From the NCBI RefSeq assembly GCF_022627325.1, contig NZ_JAETZZ010000017.1, positions 1 through 64,000 on the forward strand: a stretch of 64,000 nt of DNA, given 5' to 3'. Below the pieces are notes generated by a model. It was not told the DNA's origin. It searched no databases and was given only the letters and a program-made list of their open reading frames with translations. Source of the stretch: Pseudomonas putida. GTDB taxonomy: Bacteria > Pseudomonadota > Gammaproteobacteria > Pseudomonadales > Pseudomonadaceae. The position numbers were made by a program, and so were the translations under genes. Positions 34,906 through 43,923 of this stretch are shown piece by piece. Each line of letters begins with the position of its first letter. Positions within the stretch are counted from its first letter, which is position 1.

Positions 34906-36873
34906 TCAGCTTTGTTCCACCCGATTACGGCCCAGGTCCTTGGCCCGGTACAGCGCCGCATCCGCACGCTTGAGCACCTGATCACCGCGCTCACCCGAGC
35001 GGAATGCGCTCAAACCGATGGAGGCGGTGATCACCACCCGTTCGCCCTTGAAATGGAACGGACACGCTTCGATCGCGGCACGCAGCACCTCGGCCACTTG
35101 GGCAGCGACGGTGGGTGAGGTCTGCGCCAGTAACAGTACGAACTCCTCGCCGCCGAACCGGGCGATGAAATCGCGCGGACGCAGGCGCTTGCGCAACTGG
35201 TCAGCGACGATCTTCAGCACCTTGTCACCCGCCAGATGGCCATAGCTGTCATTGATGCGCTTGAAGTGGTCCAAGTCCAGGATCGCCATCGCCAAATGGC
35301 CGCCGTTCTCCTGCCAGGCCTGCATTTCGCGCTCTACCTGCTCGCTCCAGGCCGCACGATTGGGCAGCCCGGTCAGCGGGTCGATCAATGCCTTCTGCCG
35401 CTGTTCCTCAAGGTGTTCGCGGTAGCCGAGGGCCTCTTGCTCCATGTTGGCGACGCGCTCGGCCAAGCCCTGTAGTCGCCCGGCGAGCTCCTGTTCGCGA
35501 CGGTCACGCTCATGCTGATGCTCATCCATCGTGCCCAGCAGCCCTTCCAGGCGGTTCTCGAGAATGTGCTTGAGGCTGTCCACATCGACTGCCCCTTGCA
35601 CGCTGCTTTGCAGGCCATCGACCTGCTCACGCAGCTGGCTGTCCAGTTCGCGAGCAGCAGAACTGTTGTCGGCATGACCGGCACTGGCTTCATGAAGGTG
35701 GCTCTGGAAGCTTTCCAGGCGCTCATTGAGCTGCTGCAGGTACGTCTCGAATTCGTGCTGCCCGCTGTCGGTGATCGCCAGCATGAGCACGGCCAGGTCA
35801 TCGAGCACCGGGATCAGCTCGTACCAGTTCAGCCCCCGCGCCACGCGCTCGCGCATTTGCAGTGCCTGGGCTTTGTGGCGTTCCGGCAGGCTGAGATCAT
35901 CGAGCAGGCCGATCAGGGTTTGCTCGATATGCGCGGCAACCTGGCTGTAGGGCGGCTCGACTGCGTCAGGGAGCGAATAGGGCCCGTCTTCGCCGAAGGT
36001 TTCTTCCAGGGGTTTCAGCGCGTGTGGCTCATCGGCCTGCAGTGGCAGCTCGGCCCGAACGCCGTCGGGGCGCTGCGGCTCCTCAGCGCAGTCGGGTTCG
36101 ACAGCGTCCCGTGCTGGCGCCGGTGCCGGCGGCTCAGGTTCGCTTGGGGCGGGCGGCGCGGCATCAGGCGTTGCAGGCACCACAGGTTCGGGGTTATCAA
36201 CCTCGGGCGCTGCCAGCGGCTGCAGCTCGTCGATATCCCGGGGTGGCAGATCCACCAGGACTGGCCCGTCCGGCAATGGCTGCAGCTCAGGCTCAGCGAT
36301 CACAGAAGGGGCCGCCGGCTCCACAGCGCTGCCACTCCCCGGTTCGCTTTCGCGGTTGCCGAACAAACGTTGCAAAAAGCCCGGCCTGGCCTCCTCGTCC
36401 GGCCTGTCCAAAGAGGACAGCGCCCTCCCCTGCAAACCGCTCAGCTCTGCGAGCAGCGGCGGCAACTCGCGCGACTGGCTGACGCCGCCGTCGAGTTTCT
36501 TCGCCAGTTTCTTGAGCGACCGCGTCACGTCACCCGACAACGGCAGGCCTTGCAGCTGCGTCACAAGCGCAGTCAGGGCATCGCTGACCTGGTTCATGCG
36601 GGTTTCGCGGCGCTGCTCGGAGTCGAGCACGGCCTTTTCAAGACGCGGGATCAACCCGGCAAGGCCGGCATCCATGTCGTCGCGGCGAATGACCTCACGC
36701 ATTTCCTTCATGCACTGGTCCACTGCCTTGTCGCTGCCTTCAGCGGCCAAGCTACTGCGCACCAGGCCTCGACGCAGCAGGTCAAGCCGCGCGGCCCATC
36801 GCCGCTCCAGCTTCTCCTGCTGTTCGATGCTTTTAAGGTATTTTTCTTTCCAGCGCTCGGCTTCTTCGGTCAT
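34906..36873 (-). CDS. dgcP: Diguanylate cyclase DgcP-like
   Basis: A 655-residue cytoplasmic protein with an N-terminal coiled coil, a long Pro/Glu/Ala-rich linker (about residues 170-300), a helical central domain (310-480), and a C-terminal GGDEF domain. The active-site motif is GGEEF at 574-578, with the inhibitory I-site RPRD at 565-568, so it should make c-di-GMP under product inhibition. Position and architecture match DgcP (PA5487) of P. aeruginosa, which is polar and interacts with FimV. The Pro-rich linker could carry that contact. It is 65 bp upstream of ampDh2. Confidence 0.88.
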   Translation of the reverse strand: MTEEAERWKEKYLKSIEQQEKLERRWAARLDLLRRGLVRSSLAAEGSDKAVDQCMKEMREVIRRDDMDAGLAGLIPRLEKAVLDSEQRRETRMNQVSDALTALVTQLQGLPLSGDVTRSLKKLAKKLDGGVSQSRELPPLLAELSGLQGRALSSLDRPDEEARPGFLQRLFGNRESEPGSGSAVEPAAPSVIAEPELQPLPDGPVLVDLPPRDIDELQPLAAPEVDNPEPVVPATPDAAPPAPSEPEPPAPAPARDAVEPDCAEEPQRPDGVRAELPLQADEPHALKPLEETFGEDGPYSLPDAVEPPYSQVAAHIEQTLIGLLDDLSLPERHKAQALQMRERVARGLNWYELIPVLDDLAVLMLAITDSGQHEFETYLQQLNERLESFQSHLHEASAGHADNSSAARELDSQLREQVDGLQSSVQGAVDVDSLKHILENRLEGLLGTMDEHQHERDRREQELAGRLQGLAERVANMEQEALGYREHLEEQRQKALIDPLTGLPNRAAWSEQVEREMQAWQENGGHLAMAILDLDHFKRINDSYGHLAGDKVLKIVADQLRKRLRPRDFIARFGGEEFVLLLAQTSPTVAAQVAEVLRAAIEACPFHFKGERVVITASIGLSAFRSGERGDQVLKRADAALYRAKDLGRNRVEQS

Positions 36874-36969
36874 GCCTGGATCCGCAACGGGTGATGCATC
36901 GGTGGGCTGTGGTTACACGCTGTCGGCGCACGGCGGGAACTCTTGAATGCTCCATGGCCTTTTGCTGAT

Positions 36970-37824
36970 CTAGCTCAGGACCGGAAGCGTATCCACAGTC
37001 AATGCATCAGGCAATCGGATCTCTACGGCGACCGGGAGATGGTCGGAAATAGGCTGGGCCAGTACCTCGACCCGCTCCAGGGTCAGGCTCGGGCTGAGCA
37101 GGATGTGGTCCAGGCAACGCTGCGGGCGCCAGCTGGGAAAGGTCGCTTCGACCTGCGGGGCGATCAGGCCCAGATCACGCAGCGGGGAATGGTCGAGCAA
37201 GTCATTGGCATGGGTGTTCATGTCGCCCATCAGAACCTGGTGGCGGTATCCACCGATCAGTTCACGGATGTAAGCGAGTTGGCGAGCGCGGGTCTTGGCA
37301 CCCAGCGCAAGATGCATCATGACCACGATCAGGGCGTCCTCGCCTTCACCGAAGCGCACCAGGATCGCACCGCGGCCGGAGGGGCCGGGCAGAGGATGAT
37401 CTTCCAACAGGTGCGGCTTGAGGCGGCTGAGTACGCCATTGCTGTGCTGGGCGAAATGCCCAAGGTTACGGTTGAGCTGTTGGTACCAGTAAGGGAAGCC
37501 CCCCAACTGGGCCAGGTGCTCCACCTGGTTGACGTAACCGGACCGAAGGCTGCCGCCATCGACCTCCTGCAAAGCCACCAGGTCGAAATCGTTGAGCAGG
37601 TCGCCGATTTTCTGCAGATTGCCGGCGCGCCCGGTGTGCGGCAGCAGGTGCTGCCAGCTACGGGTCAGGTAATGCCGATAGCGCTCGGTACTGATGCCGA
37701 CCTGGATATTGAAGCTGAGCAGCCGCAGGCGACCATCTTCCGGCAGGCCATTGGCCTGCAGATGATGCTCGTTGACCTGCGGCTGGTGCAGGCCAACACC
37801 ACGCGCGGTTCTGAACCGGGGCAT
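36970..37824 (-). CDS. Endonuclease/exonuclease/phosphatase-fold hydrolase
   Basis: A 284-residue protein of the EEP superfamily. Motifs are LLSFNIQ, the metal-binding glutamate in LVALQEVDGG, MGDMNTHAND, and the terminal LDHILLSP with SDHLPVAVEI. It starts 11 bp after dsbA on the same strand and is probably co-transcribed. No signal peptide is apparent. Family members cleave nucleic acids, phospholipids or inositol phosphates, so the substrate cannot be named. The orthologue holds the same place in P. aeruginosa. Confidence 0.85.
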   Translation of the reverse strand: MPRFRTARGVGLHQPQVNEHHLQANGLPEDGRLRLLSFNIQVGISTERYRHYLTRSWQHLLPHTGRAGNLQKIGDLLNDFDLVALQEVDGGSLRSGYVNQVEHLAQLGGFPYWYQQLNRNLGHFAQHSNGVLSRLKPHLLEDHPLPGPSGRGAILVRFGEGEDALIVVMMHLALGAKTRARQLAYIRELIGGYRHQVLMGDMNTHANDLLDHSPLRDLGLIAPQVEATFPSWRPQRCLDHILLSPSLTLERVEVLAQPISDHLPVAVEIRLPDALTVDTLPVLS

Positions 37825-37835
37825 GGGTTCGCCGC

Positions 37836-38471
37836 TTACTTAGCGGCGCGCTCCTTGTCGATCAGCTGGTCGGCGACATTCAGCACGCCTTCCGGGCCTT
37901 TAGCGGTGCCGAGGTCAAAACGGTACTTGCCGTTTACCACCATGCTAGGTACGCCAGTGATTTCGTACTTTTTCGCCAGTTCCTTGGCCTGTTTGACCTG
38001 GCCCTTGATGGCGAACGAGTTGAAGGTGGCGAGGAATTTATCCTTGTCGACGCCTTGGGTGGCGAGGAAGTCAGCCATGTCGTCGGGATCGGTCAGGCGC
38101 TTGTGCTGGTTCTGGATGGCATCGAACACCGCAGCGTGAACCTTGTGCTCCACGCCCATGGCTTCGAGGGTCAGGAACATCTGGCCGTGGGCATCCCATG
38201 GCCCGCCGAACATCGCCGGCACGCGTTTGAAGTTAACGTCCTTCGGCAGTTTTTCAACCCAAGGGTTGATCACCGGCTCGAAGTGGTAGCAATGAGGGCA
38301 ACCGTACCAGAACAGCTCGACCACTTCGATCTTGCCGGGAACGGACACCGGAACAGGGTTGCTCAGCTCGAGGTATTCCTTGCCGGCTGTGGCAGGCTCC
38401 GCAGCCTGAACGGCAGACATACCGAATACGCTGGCGGCGACCAGCGCAGCGCTGAGAATCAGTTTACGCAT
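37836..38471 (-). CDS. dsbA: Periplasmic thiol-disulfide oxidoreductase DsbA
   Basis: A 211-residue protein with signal peptide (cleavage near VQA-AEP) and active site Cys58-Pro-His-Cys61 in FWYGCPHCYHF. The cis-proline loop is in TGVPSMVVNG. It introduces disulfides into exported proteins. Neighbours dsbA, cytochrome c4 and engB follow the P. aeruginosa order. Its substrates in this window may include the multi-cysteine periplasmic proteins, such as the Ivy-like protein. Confidence 0.95.
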   Translation of the reverse strand: MRKLILSAALVAASVFGMSAVQAAEPATAGKEYLELSNPVPVSVPGKIEVVELFWYGCPHCYHFEPVINPWVEKLPKDVNFKRVPAMFGGPWDAHGQMFLTLEAMGVEHKVHAAVFDAIQNQHKRLTDPDDMADFLATQGVDKDKFLATFNSFAIKGQVKQAKELAKKYEITGVPSMVVNGKYRFDLGTAKGPEGVLNVADQLIDKERAAK

Positions 38472-38567
38472 GCTTTACTCCTGAGCAGTCTTTGGTCGCC
38501 TCTACACGACCTGTATTGAGACAGGTCGGGACGGGCCCGAGTTCTGTAGTGTACCGGCTGCGGACCG

Positions 38568-38594
38568 AAAAAAGGGCGGTCCGCGCCGCCCTTT
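38568..38594 (-). terminator. Terminator of the cytochrome c4 gene
   Basis: On the minus strand AAAGGGCGG (38594-38586) pairs with CCGCCCTTT (38579-38571) around a 6-base loop, and T residues continue to 38568. It lies 47 bp after the cytochrome stop codon. Confidence 0.9.
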
Positions 38595-38640
38595 CATCTT
38601 TAGCGTTGCAGCATTAACCGAATGTTAATGCGCAGCTATC

Positions 38641-39258
38641 TCAGTGGAGGCCCTGGATATAACTGGCCAACGCTTCGATATCATGGTTGCTCAGCTTGCC
38701 GGCTATGGTCCGCATGGTCATGGCATCACCATCATTGGTGCGATTGCCCTCGCGGAAGTCGGTGAGCTGCTTGGTCACGTACTGCGAATGCTGGCCACTC
38801 AGGTGCGGGAAGCCGGCCAGCGCGATGCCTGCGCCATTGGGAGAGTGGCAACCGGTGCAGGCAGGCATGCCTTTTTCCAGGTCGCCGCCATTGAACAGCG
38901 CCCGGCCACGCTCGACCAATTTGGGGTCGGCGGCGCCGACGCTGCCTTTCTGGCTGGCGAAGTAGGCGGCGATGTCGGCCAGGTCCTGATCGTTGAAGTT
39001 GGCCAGCATGCCGGTCATCTCCAGCACGGTACGCTTGCCGGACTTTATGTCATGCAACTGTTTTTCGAGATAGCGCTGGCCCTGGCCAGCCAGTTTGGGA
39101 AAGTTGGGCGCCAGGCTATTGCCGTCGGGGTTGTGGCAGGCACCACAGATGGCGGTCTTGGCCTGGCCGGCGGCGGCATCGCCTTTGATAGGTTCTGCAG
39201 CAGTGGCCGCACCTGCGACACCCATGGTCAACAGCAGACTCACGACTAGTTTGTTCAT
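38641..39258 (-). CDS. Cytochrome c4 (dihaem)
   Basis: A 205-residue periplasmic protein with a signal peptide (about residues 1-21) and two CXXCH haem sites, CGACH near residue 38 and CTGCH in the second half. Each is followed by methionine-containing segments that can serve as sixth ligands (MTGML, MTMRTI). This duplicated-domain layout is cytochrome c4, which carries electrons to cbb3-type oxidases. The c5-type gene lies 31 bp upstream on the same strand, and both probably share one transcript. Confidence 0.93.
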   Translation of the reverse strand: MNKLVVSLLLTMGVAGAATAAEPIKGDAAAGQAKTAICGACHNPDGNSLAPNFPKLAGQGQRYLEKQLHDIKSGKRTVLEMTGMLANFNDQDLADIAAYFASQKGSVGAADPKLVERGRALFNGGDLEKGMPACTGCHSPNGAGIALAGFPHLSGQHSQYVTKQLTDFREGNRTNDGDAMTMRTIAGKLSNHDIEALASYIQGLH

Positions 39259-39289
39259 CAGCTAATCCAACACGGCTAAGGGTGAAATG

Positions 39290-39592
39290 TTATGTATCGG
39301 GACTGCCGCTCATCCAAAGGATGACCAAACGGTAGTCCTCGGCACTGCAGTCCATGCACAATCCACGCGGCGGCATAGCCTTGAAACCCTGAGTCACATG
39401 AGCCGTGAGCACCTCCATGCCTTGCGCCAGCCTTGGCTCCCAAGCTGCCCGGTCACCCTTCCTGGGCGCCTGTGGCAACTGCCCGGCGTGACAGGCCGCA
39501 CACGTGCGGTTGTACAACGCCTCGGGATCCTGTGTAGCCTGTGCGCTGAAAAACGGCAGGAACATACCGACAGCTAGCAGCCATTTCGCCAT
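39290..39592 (-). CDS. Cytochrome c5-type monohaem protein
   Basis: A 100-residue exported protein beginning MAKWLLAVGMFLPFFSAQA. It has one haem site CAACH, a likely methionine ligand in FKAMPPRG and a C-terminal cysteine pair in LCMDCS, the hallmark of cytochrome c5. ATG 39592 is chosen because the signal peptide starts there; the longer ORF would add 86 residues without features. It is divergent from engB and adjacent to cytochrome c4, so the two are likely partner electron carriers. Confidence 0.88.
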   Translation of the reverse strand: MAKWLLAVGMFLPFFSAQATQDPEALYNRTCAACHAGQLPQAPRKGDRAAWEPRLAQGMEVLTAHVTQGFKAMPPRGLCMDCSAEDYRLVILWMSGSPDT

Positions 39593-39785
39593 GCGAAACG
39601 ACCTGACAGGGTTGGGGGACGCGCTGCGTTCTGATGCGCGAGCTATTGTTCGACACCCCATGCCCGTTCTCCTTCGCTGGGAGAATGAGCACACAAATAC
39701 TGGGGCATTATATACTTCCGCCATCCAAACGGAAACGACACCGCTTGCCGGCCTAGGCTTTGGCAACACCCACATCGGATATCCC

Positions 39786-40418
39786 ATGCAAGTCAAGAAC
39801 CCCATCCTCGGCCTCTGCCAGAAAGCCACCTTCGCCCTCAGCGCTGCCAAGGTCGAACAATGCCCGGACGACCAGGGTTACGAGGTGGCTTTCGCCGGCC
39901 GCTCCAACGCCGGCAAATCCAGCGCCCTCAATACCCTGACTCATGCCAGCCTGGCGCGAACCTCGAAAACCCCAGGGCGCACCCAGCTGTTGAATTTCTT
40001 CAGTCTGGACGATGAACGGCGTTTGGTCGACCTGCCCGGTTACGGATATGCAAAAGTCCCGATCCCACTCAAGCAGCATTGGCAGCGTCACCTGGAGGCC
40101 TACCTGGGCAGCCGCGAATGCCTGCGCGGCGTCATCCTGATGATGGATGTGCGCCACCCGATGACCGACTTCGACAAGATGATGCTCGACTGGGCCCGGG
40201 CAAGCGGCATGCCGATGCACATCCTGCTGACCAAGGCCGACAAGCTGACCCACGGCGCAGGCAAGAACACACTGCTCAAGGTGCAGTCGGAGATCCGCAA
40301 AGGTTGGGGGGATGGCGTGACCATCCAACTGTTCTCGGCACCCAAGCGCCTGGGGCTGGAAGAGGCCTACAAAGTGCTGGCGGGCTGGATGGAGCTGGAA
40401 GACAAACCGGTAGCCTGA
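39786..40418 (+). CDS. engB: Ribosome biogenesis GTPase EngB/YsxC
   Basis: A 210-residue GTPase with G1 GRSNAGKS, G3 DLPGYG, G4 TKAD and G5 SAPK. It is needed for assembly of the large ribosomal subunit. ATG 39786 gives the family N-terminus QVKNPILGLCQKATF; the longer ORF reaches back into the cytochrome promoter region. It faces polA, with the ErsA RNA gene between them, an order shared with other Pseudomonas. Confidence 0.94.
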   Translation: MQVKNPILGLCQKATFALSAAKVEQCPDDQGYEVAFAGRSNAGKSSALNTLTHASLARTSKTPGRTQLLNFFSLDDERRLVDLPGYGYAKVPIPLKQHWQRHLEAYLGSRECLRGVILMMDVRHPMTDFDKMMLDWARASGMPMHILLTKADKLTHGAGKNTLLKVQSEIRKGWGDGVTIQLFSAPKRLGLEEAYKVLAGWMELEDKPVA

Positions 40419-40424
40419 GGCGAC

Positions 40425-40497
40425 TTCATCGCCGGCAGGCCGGCTTGCCCACCCTGTGGGCGCCGGCTTCCTGGCGAGGGCCGGCATCGCCAGGGCA
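40425..40497. repeat. REP-type palindromic cluster after engB
   Basis: The stretch begins ATCGCCGGCAGGCCGGCTTG, close to the P. putida REP core ATCGCCGGCAAGCCGGCT. It ends with CCTGGCGA (40470-40477) paired with TCGCCAGG (40487-40494). It sits 7 bp after engB and just before the ErsA terminator. Confidence 0.65.
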
Positions 40498-40506
40498 AAT
40501 TCCGGG

Positions 40507-40637
40507 CAAAAAAAACCCCGGACTTCGTATGGGGAGGGGGAAGTTCGGGGTTCAAGTCTGGACCGCTAGGGCGGGGTCCAGGTATCTGCCAACACTTAAC
40601 ACAACATAGGAGCATCGAAGGGCTTCACCAGCCATTC
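40507..40637 (-). ncRNA. ersA: ErsA small RNA
   Basis: The transcript of about 131 nt is deduced from a promoter ending near 40644 and a terminator ending in T8 near 40508. ErsA of P. aeruginosa is about 132 nt and lies between engB and polA, exactly this position. The 3' terminator hairpin carries a C-rich loop (CCCCTCCCCATAC read on the minus strand), suited to pairing with Shine-Dalgarno sequences. In P. aeruginosa ErsA regulates algC, oprD and biofilm genes under envelope stress. The location is shared with enterobacterial Spot 42, but the sequence is not. Confidence 0.85.
40508..40550 (-). terminator. Rho-independent terminator of ErsA
   Basis: On the minus strand CCCCGAACTTC (40550-40540) pairs with GAAGTCCGGGG (40526-40516), with one A-C mismatch, around a 13-base C-rich loop. 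It is followed by eight T. Confidence 0.92.
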
Positions 40638-40643
40638 AGTTAC

Positions 40644-40671
40644 TCTGAGTCCCGCTTCACCGGTTTAGTTC
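40644..40671 (-). promoter_or_regulatory. Sigma-22 (AlgU)-type promoter of ErsA
   Basis: Read on the minus strand, GAACTA (40671-40666), then 17 bases, then TCAGA (40648-40644). This matches the AlgU consensus GAACTT-N16/17-TCtgA, with one mismatch in the -35 box. The predicted start is near 40637. About 12 bp upstream is an AT-rich inverted repeat, AAACTAT/ATAGTTT (40683-40701), either a weak polA terminator or a regulator site. Confidence 0.78.
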
Positions 40672-40786
40672 CAAAGCCCTCAAAACTATTTGCGATAGTT
40701 TCATGAAACCGTGGCACTAGTGGCATCGAGCCATGCCAGGATCCGCGTCACTGCAACCCGGATCCTACACAGGTTTCTCTGCTCAA

Positions 40787-43534
40787 TCAGTGAGCTTCGT
40801 CCCAATTCGAACCAACGCCAACCTCGACCAGCAGCGGTACATCCAGTTGCGCGGCCTTGCTCATGTGCCCGCGAATTTCATCTTTCACCTGCTCGACCAG
40901 ATCCTCGCGCACTTCAAGCACCAGTTCGTCGTGGACCTGCAGGATCACCCGCGCATCGAGGCCGCTTTCGCTGAGCCAGTTGTCCACGTTGACCATTGCC
41001 CGCTTGATGATGTCGGCGGCGGTACCCTGCATCGGTGCGTTGATCGCCGTGCGCTCGGCGCCCTTGCGCAGGGCCGGGTTCTTGGCGTTGATGTCCGGCA
41101 GGTAAAGCCTGCGGCCGAACAAGGTCTCGACGAAGCCTTGCTCGGCAGCCTGGGCCCGGGTGCGTTCCATGTAGGCCAGGACGCCCGGGTAGCGGGCGAA
41201 ATAGCGGTCGATGTAATCCTGCGACTGCTTGCGGTCTACGCCGATCTGCTTGGCCAGGCCGAAGGCGCTCATACCGTAGATCAGGCCGAAGTTGATGGCT
41301 TTCGCGCTACGACGCTGATCGGTGGTCACCGCTTCCAGGGCCACGCCAAAAACTTCCGCCGCCGTGGCACGGTGCACATCCAGATTGTTGCGGAAGGCAT
41401 GCAGCAGGCCTTCGTCCTTGGCCAGATGGGCCATGATGCGCAGTTCGATCTGCGAATAGTCCGCGGCCAGCAACTTGTAGCCCGGGCTGGCGATGAACGC
41501 CTGGCGGATACGCCGGCCTTCGGCGGTACGGATAGGGATATTCTGCAGGTTAGGGTCGCTGGACGACAGGCGCCCGGTGGCGGCCACGGCCTGCTGGTAA
41601 GACGTATGGATACGCCCCGTTCGCGGGTTGATCTGGCCCGGCAACTTGTCGGTGTAAGTGCTCTTGAGCTTGCTCAGGCTGCGGTACTGCATCAGTACCT
41701 CCGGCAACGGGTAGCCTTGCTCGGCCAACTCGTCCAGTACCGCTTCGGCCGTGGATGGCTGGCCCTTGGCGGTCTTGCTCAACACCGGCATGCCGAGCTT
41801 GTCATAGAGGATCGAGCCGAGCTGTTTGGGCGAACCGAGGTTGAATGCCTCACCCGCCAACTCATAGGCCCGACGCTCGAGGTCGGCCATTTTGACGCCC
41901 AACTCCCCGCTCTGAATCTGTAACAGGGCAGCATCAACCAGCGCGCCCTGGCGCTCGATCTTGGCCAGTACCGGCACAAGCGGCATCTCGATATCCATCA
42001 GCACCGGCTGCACGCTAGGGGTCTGCGCAAGGCGGGCCTGCAGCGCCTGATGCAGGCGCAGGGTAATGTCGGCGTCTTCGGCAGCGTAAGGGCCGGCCTT
42101 GTCCAGGTGGATCTGGTTGAAGGTCAGCTGTTTGGCGCCTTTGCCGGCGATGTCTTCGAAAGCGATGGTGGCGTGGTCGAGGTACTTCTGCGCCAGGCTG
42201 TCCATATCATGACGGGTCGCAGTGGAGTTGAGCACATACGATTCAAGCATGGTGTCATAGGCCACGCCCTGCATGTGGATCGCCGGCGAGCCATTGGCAA
42301 GGATGTTGATATCGTACTTGGCGTTCTGCCCTACCTTTGCCTTGGCCGGGTCTTGCAGAAGCGGCTGCAACGCCAGCAACACGGCTTCGCGATCCAGTTG
42401 CAGCGGCGCGCCTTCGTAGTCGTGAGCCAACGGTACGTAAGCCGCTTCATGGGGTTCGACAGCGAAGGACAGGCCGACAAGCTGTGCCTTTTGCGCATCG
42501 AGGCTGGTGGTCTCGGTGTCGAAGGCGAACAGCGGTGCCTGACGCAGCTTCTCCAACCAGGCGTCGAAGCGAGCCTGATCGAGGATGGTTTCGTAGTTGG
42601 GCTCGACCTTGGCCGCAGGCGCCTGCACGGGTGCAACTTCATCGCCGGCCCTGGCCGCGTCCCGCTGCACGTCGGCGATCCAGCTCTTGAATTCCATCTC
42701 GGTATAAAGCGCCAGCAGTGCTTCACGGTCCGGCTCGCCGCACACTAGCGCATCTACCTCGATATCCAGCGGCACGTCGACTTTGATGGTCGCCAGTTCG
42801 TAGGACAGGAACGCCGCATCACGGTGCTCTTCGAGCTTGGCCGGCAGGGTCTTGGCGCCACGGATCGCCAGCGCCGGCACCTTGTCCAGGTTGGCGTACA
42901 GGTCGCTGAGGCCGCCACCGATGCCGGTCAGCAGCCCAACGGCGGTTTTTTCACCGACCCCAGGTACGCCCGGGATGTTGTCGACCTTGTCGCCCATCAG
43001 GGCGAGGAAGTCGATGATGTGCTCCGGGCCGACGCCAAACTTCTCATGCACGCCAGCTACATCCAGCACACTGCCGGTCATGGTGTTGACCAGGGTAACG
43101 TGGCCGTCTACCAGCTGCGCCATGTCCTTGTCACCGGTCGAGATGATCACTGGGCGCCCCTTTGCCGCACTGCTGCGCGCCAGCGTGCCGATCACGTCGT
43201 CGGCCTCGACCCCCTCGACGCACAGCAGCGGGTAACCCAAAGCCTTGACGCTGGCATGCAGCGGCTCCACCTGTACCCGCAGGTCGTCTGGCATGCTGGG
43301 GCGGTTGGCCTTGTACTCGGCGAACATAGCATCGCGGAAAGTACCGCCCTTGGCATCGAACACCACGGCGAACAGGCTGTCGGGGTATTGCTTGCGCAGG
43401 CTCTTGAGCATGTTCAGCACCCCCTTGACCGCGCCGGTGGGCATGCCCTTGGAAGTGGTCAACGGCGGCAGCGCGTGGAAGGCGCGGTAAAGGTAGGAGG
43501 AACCGTCCACCAGGACGAGGGGCGCTTGGCTCAT
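40787..43534 (-). CDS. polA: DNA polymerase I
   Basis: A 915-residue three-domain polymerase. The 5'-3' exonuclease covers residues 1-300 (VDGSSYLYRAF, GDKDMAQLV, GVPGVGEKTA), the 3'-5' exonuclease about residues 320-510 (FAFDTETTSLD), and the polymerase domain has DYSQIELRIMAHL and VHDELVLEV. All catalytic motifs are intact. ATG 43534 gives the conserved start MSQAPLVLVDG; an in-frame TTG 12 bases earlier is less likely. It acts in Okazaki fragment processing and repair. ErsA lies directly downstream on the same strand. Confidence 0.97.
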   Translation of the reverse strand: MSQAPLVLVDGSSYLYRAFHALPPLTTSKGMPTGAVKGVLNMLKSLRKQYPDSLFAVVFDAKGGTFRDAMFAEYKANRPSMPDDLRVQVEPLHASVKALGYPLLCVEGVEADDVIGTLARSSAAKGRPVIISTGDKDMAQLVDGHVTLVNTMTGSVLDVAGVHEKFGVGPEHIIDFLALMGDKVDNIPGVPGVGEKTAVGLLTGIGGGLSDLYANLDKVPALAIRGAKTLPAKLEEHRDAAFLSYELATIKVDVPLDIEVDALVCGEPDREALLALYTEMEFKSWIADVQRDAARAGDEVAPVQAPAAKVEPNYETILDQARFDAWLEKLRQAPLFAFDTETTSLDAQKAQLVGLSFAVEPHEAAYVPLAHDYEGAPLQLDREAVLLALQPLLQDPAKAKVGQNAKYDINILANGSPAIHMQGVAYDTMLESYVLNSTATRHDMDSLAQKYLDHATIAFEDIAGKGAKQLTFNQIHLDKAGPYAAEDADITLRLHQALQARLAQTPSVQPVLMDIEMPLVPVLAKIERQGALVDAALLQIQSGELGVKMADLERRAYELAGEAFNLGSPKQLGSILYDKLGMPVLSKTAKGQPSTAEAVLDELAEQGYPLPEVLMQYRSLSKLKSTYTDKLPGQINPRTGRIHTSYQQAVAATGRLSSSDPNLQNIPIRTAEGRRIRQAFIASPGYKLLAADYSQIELRIMAHLAKDEGLLHAFRNNLDVHRATAAEVFGVALEAVTTDQRRSAKAINFGLIYGMSAFGLAKQIGVDRKQSQDYIDRYFARYPGVLAYMERTRAQAAEQGFVETLFGRRLYLPDINAKNPALRKGAERTAINAPMQGTAADIIKRAMVNVDNWLSESGLDARVILQVHDELVLEVREDLVEQVKDEIRGHMSKAAQLDVPLLVEVGVGSNWDEAH

Positions 43535-43608
43535 GAGCAGAATCAACCTTTTCGGCGGGTCCGGAGCTAGAATAGCCGGATCAATGACGACAAAGGGACA
43601 AGGTTATC

Positions 43609-43896
43609 ATGCGTACACTCAATCGCCTGTTACTGCTCGGCCTGTTGGCAACCATGCCTGTCGTCACCCTGGCAGCGGATGACGCTCCCTCGGCAGATCC
43701 CGAGGTAACCATTCGCACCGAAGGCGATAAAACCATCCAGGAATACCGGCAAAACGGCTTCCTGTATGCGATCAAGATCACGCCGAAAAACGGCAAGCCT
43801 TATTTTCTGGTACGCGCCGATGGCTCTGATGGCAATTTCATTCGTTCCGACCAACCGGACATGCTGATCCCGTCCTGGAAGATCTTCGAGTGGTAA
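43609..43896 (+). CDS. DUF2782 exported protein
   Basis: A 95-residue protein with a signal peptide (cleavage near LAA-DDA). The DUF2782 core EVTIRTEGDKTIQEYRQNG continues into a beta-rich IKITPKNGKPYFLV and the conserved ending PSWKIFEW. It is divergent from polA and 69 bp upstream of thrB. The same pairing (PA5494-PA5495) occurs in P. aeruginosa. Function unknown. Confidence 0.85.
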   Translation: MRTLNRLLLLGLLATMPVVTLAADDAPSADPEVTIRTEGDKTIQEYRQNGFLYAIKITPKNGKPYFLVRADGSDGNFIRSDQPDMLIPSWKIFEW

Positions 43897-43923
43897 TCTG
43901 ACGCGTATCGTTCACATCAACCT

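Noticed and set aside
35512..36894. 460-codon plus-strand frame opposite the diguanylate cyclase gene
   Set aside because: An antisense artefact over the long GC-rich linker of dgcP.
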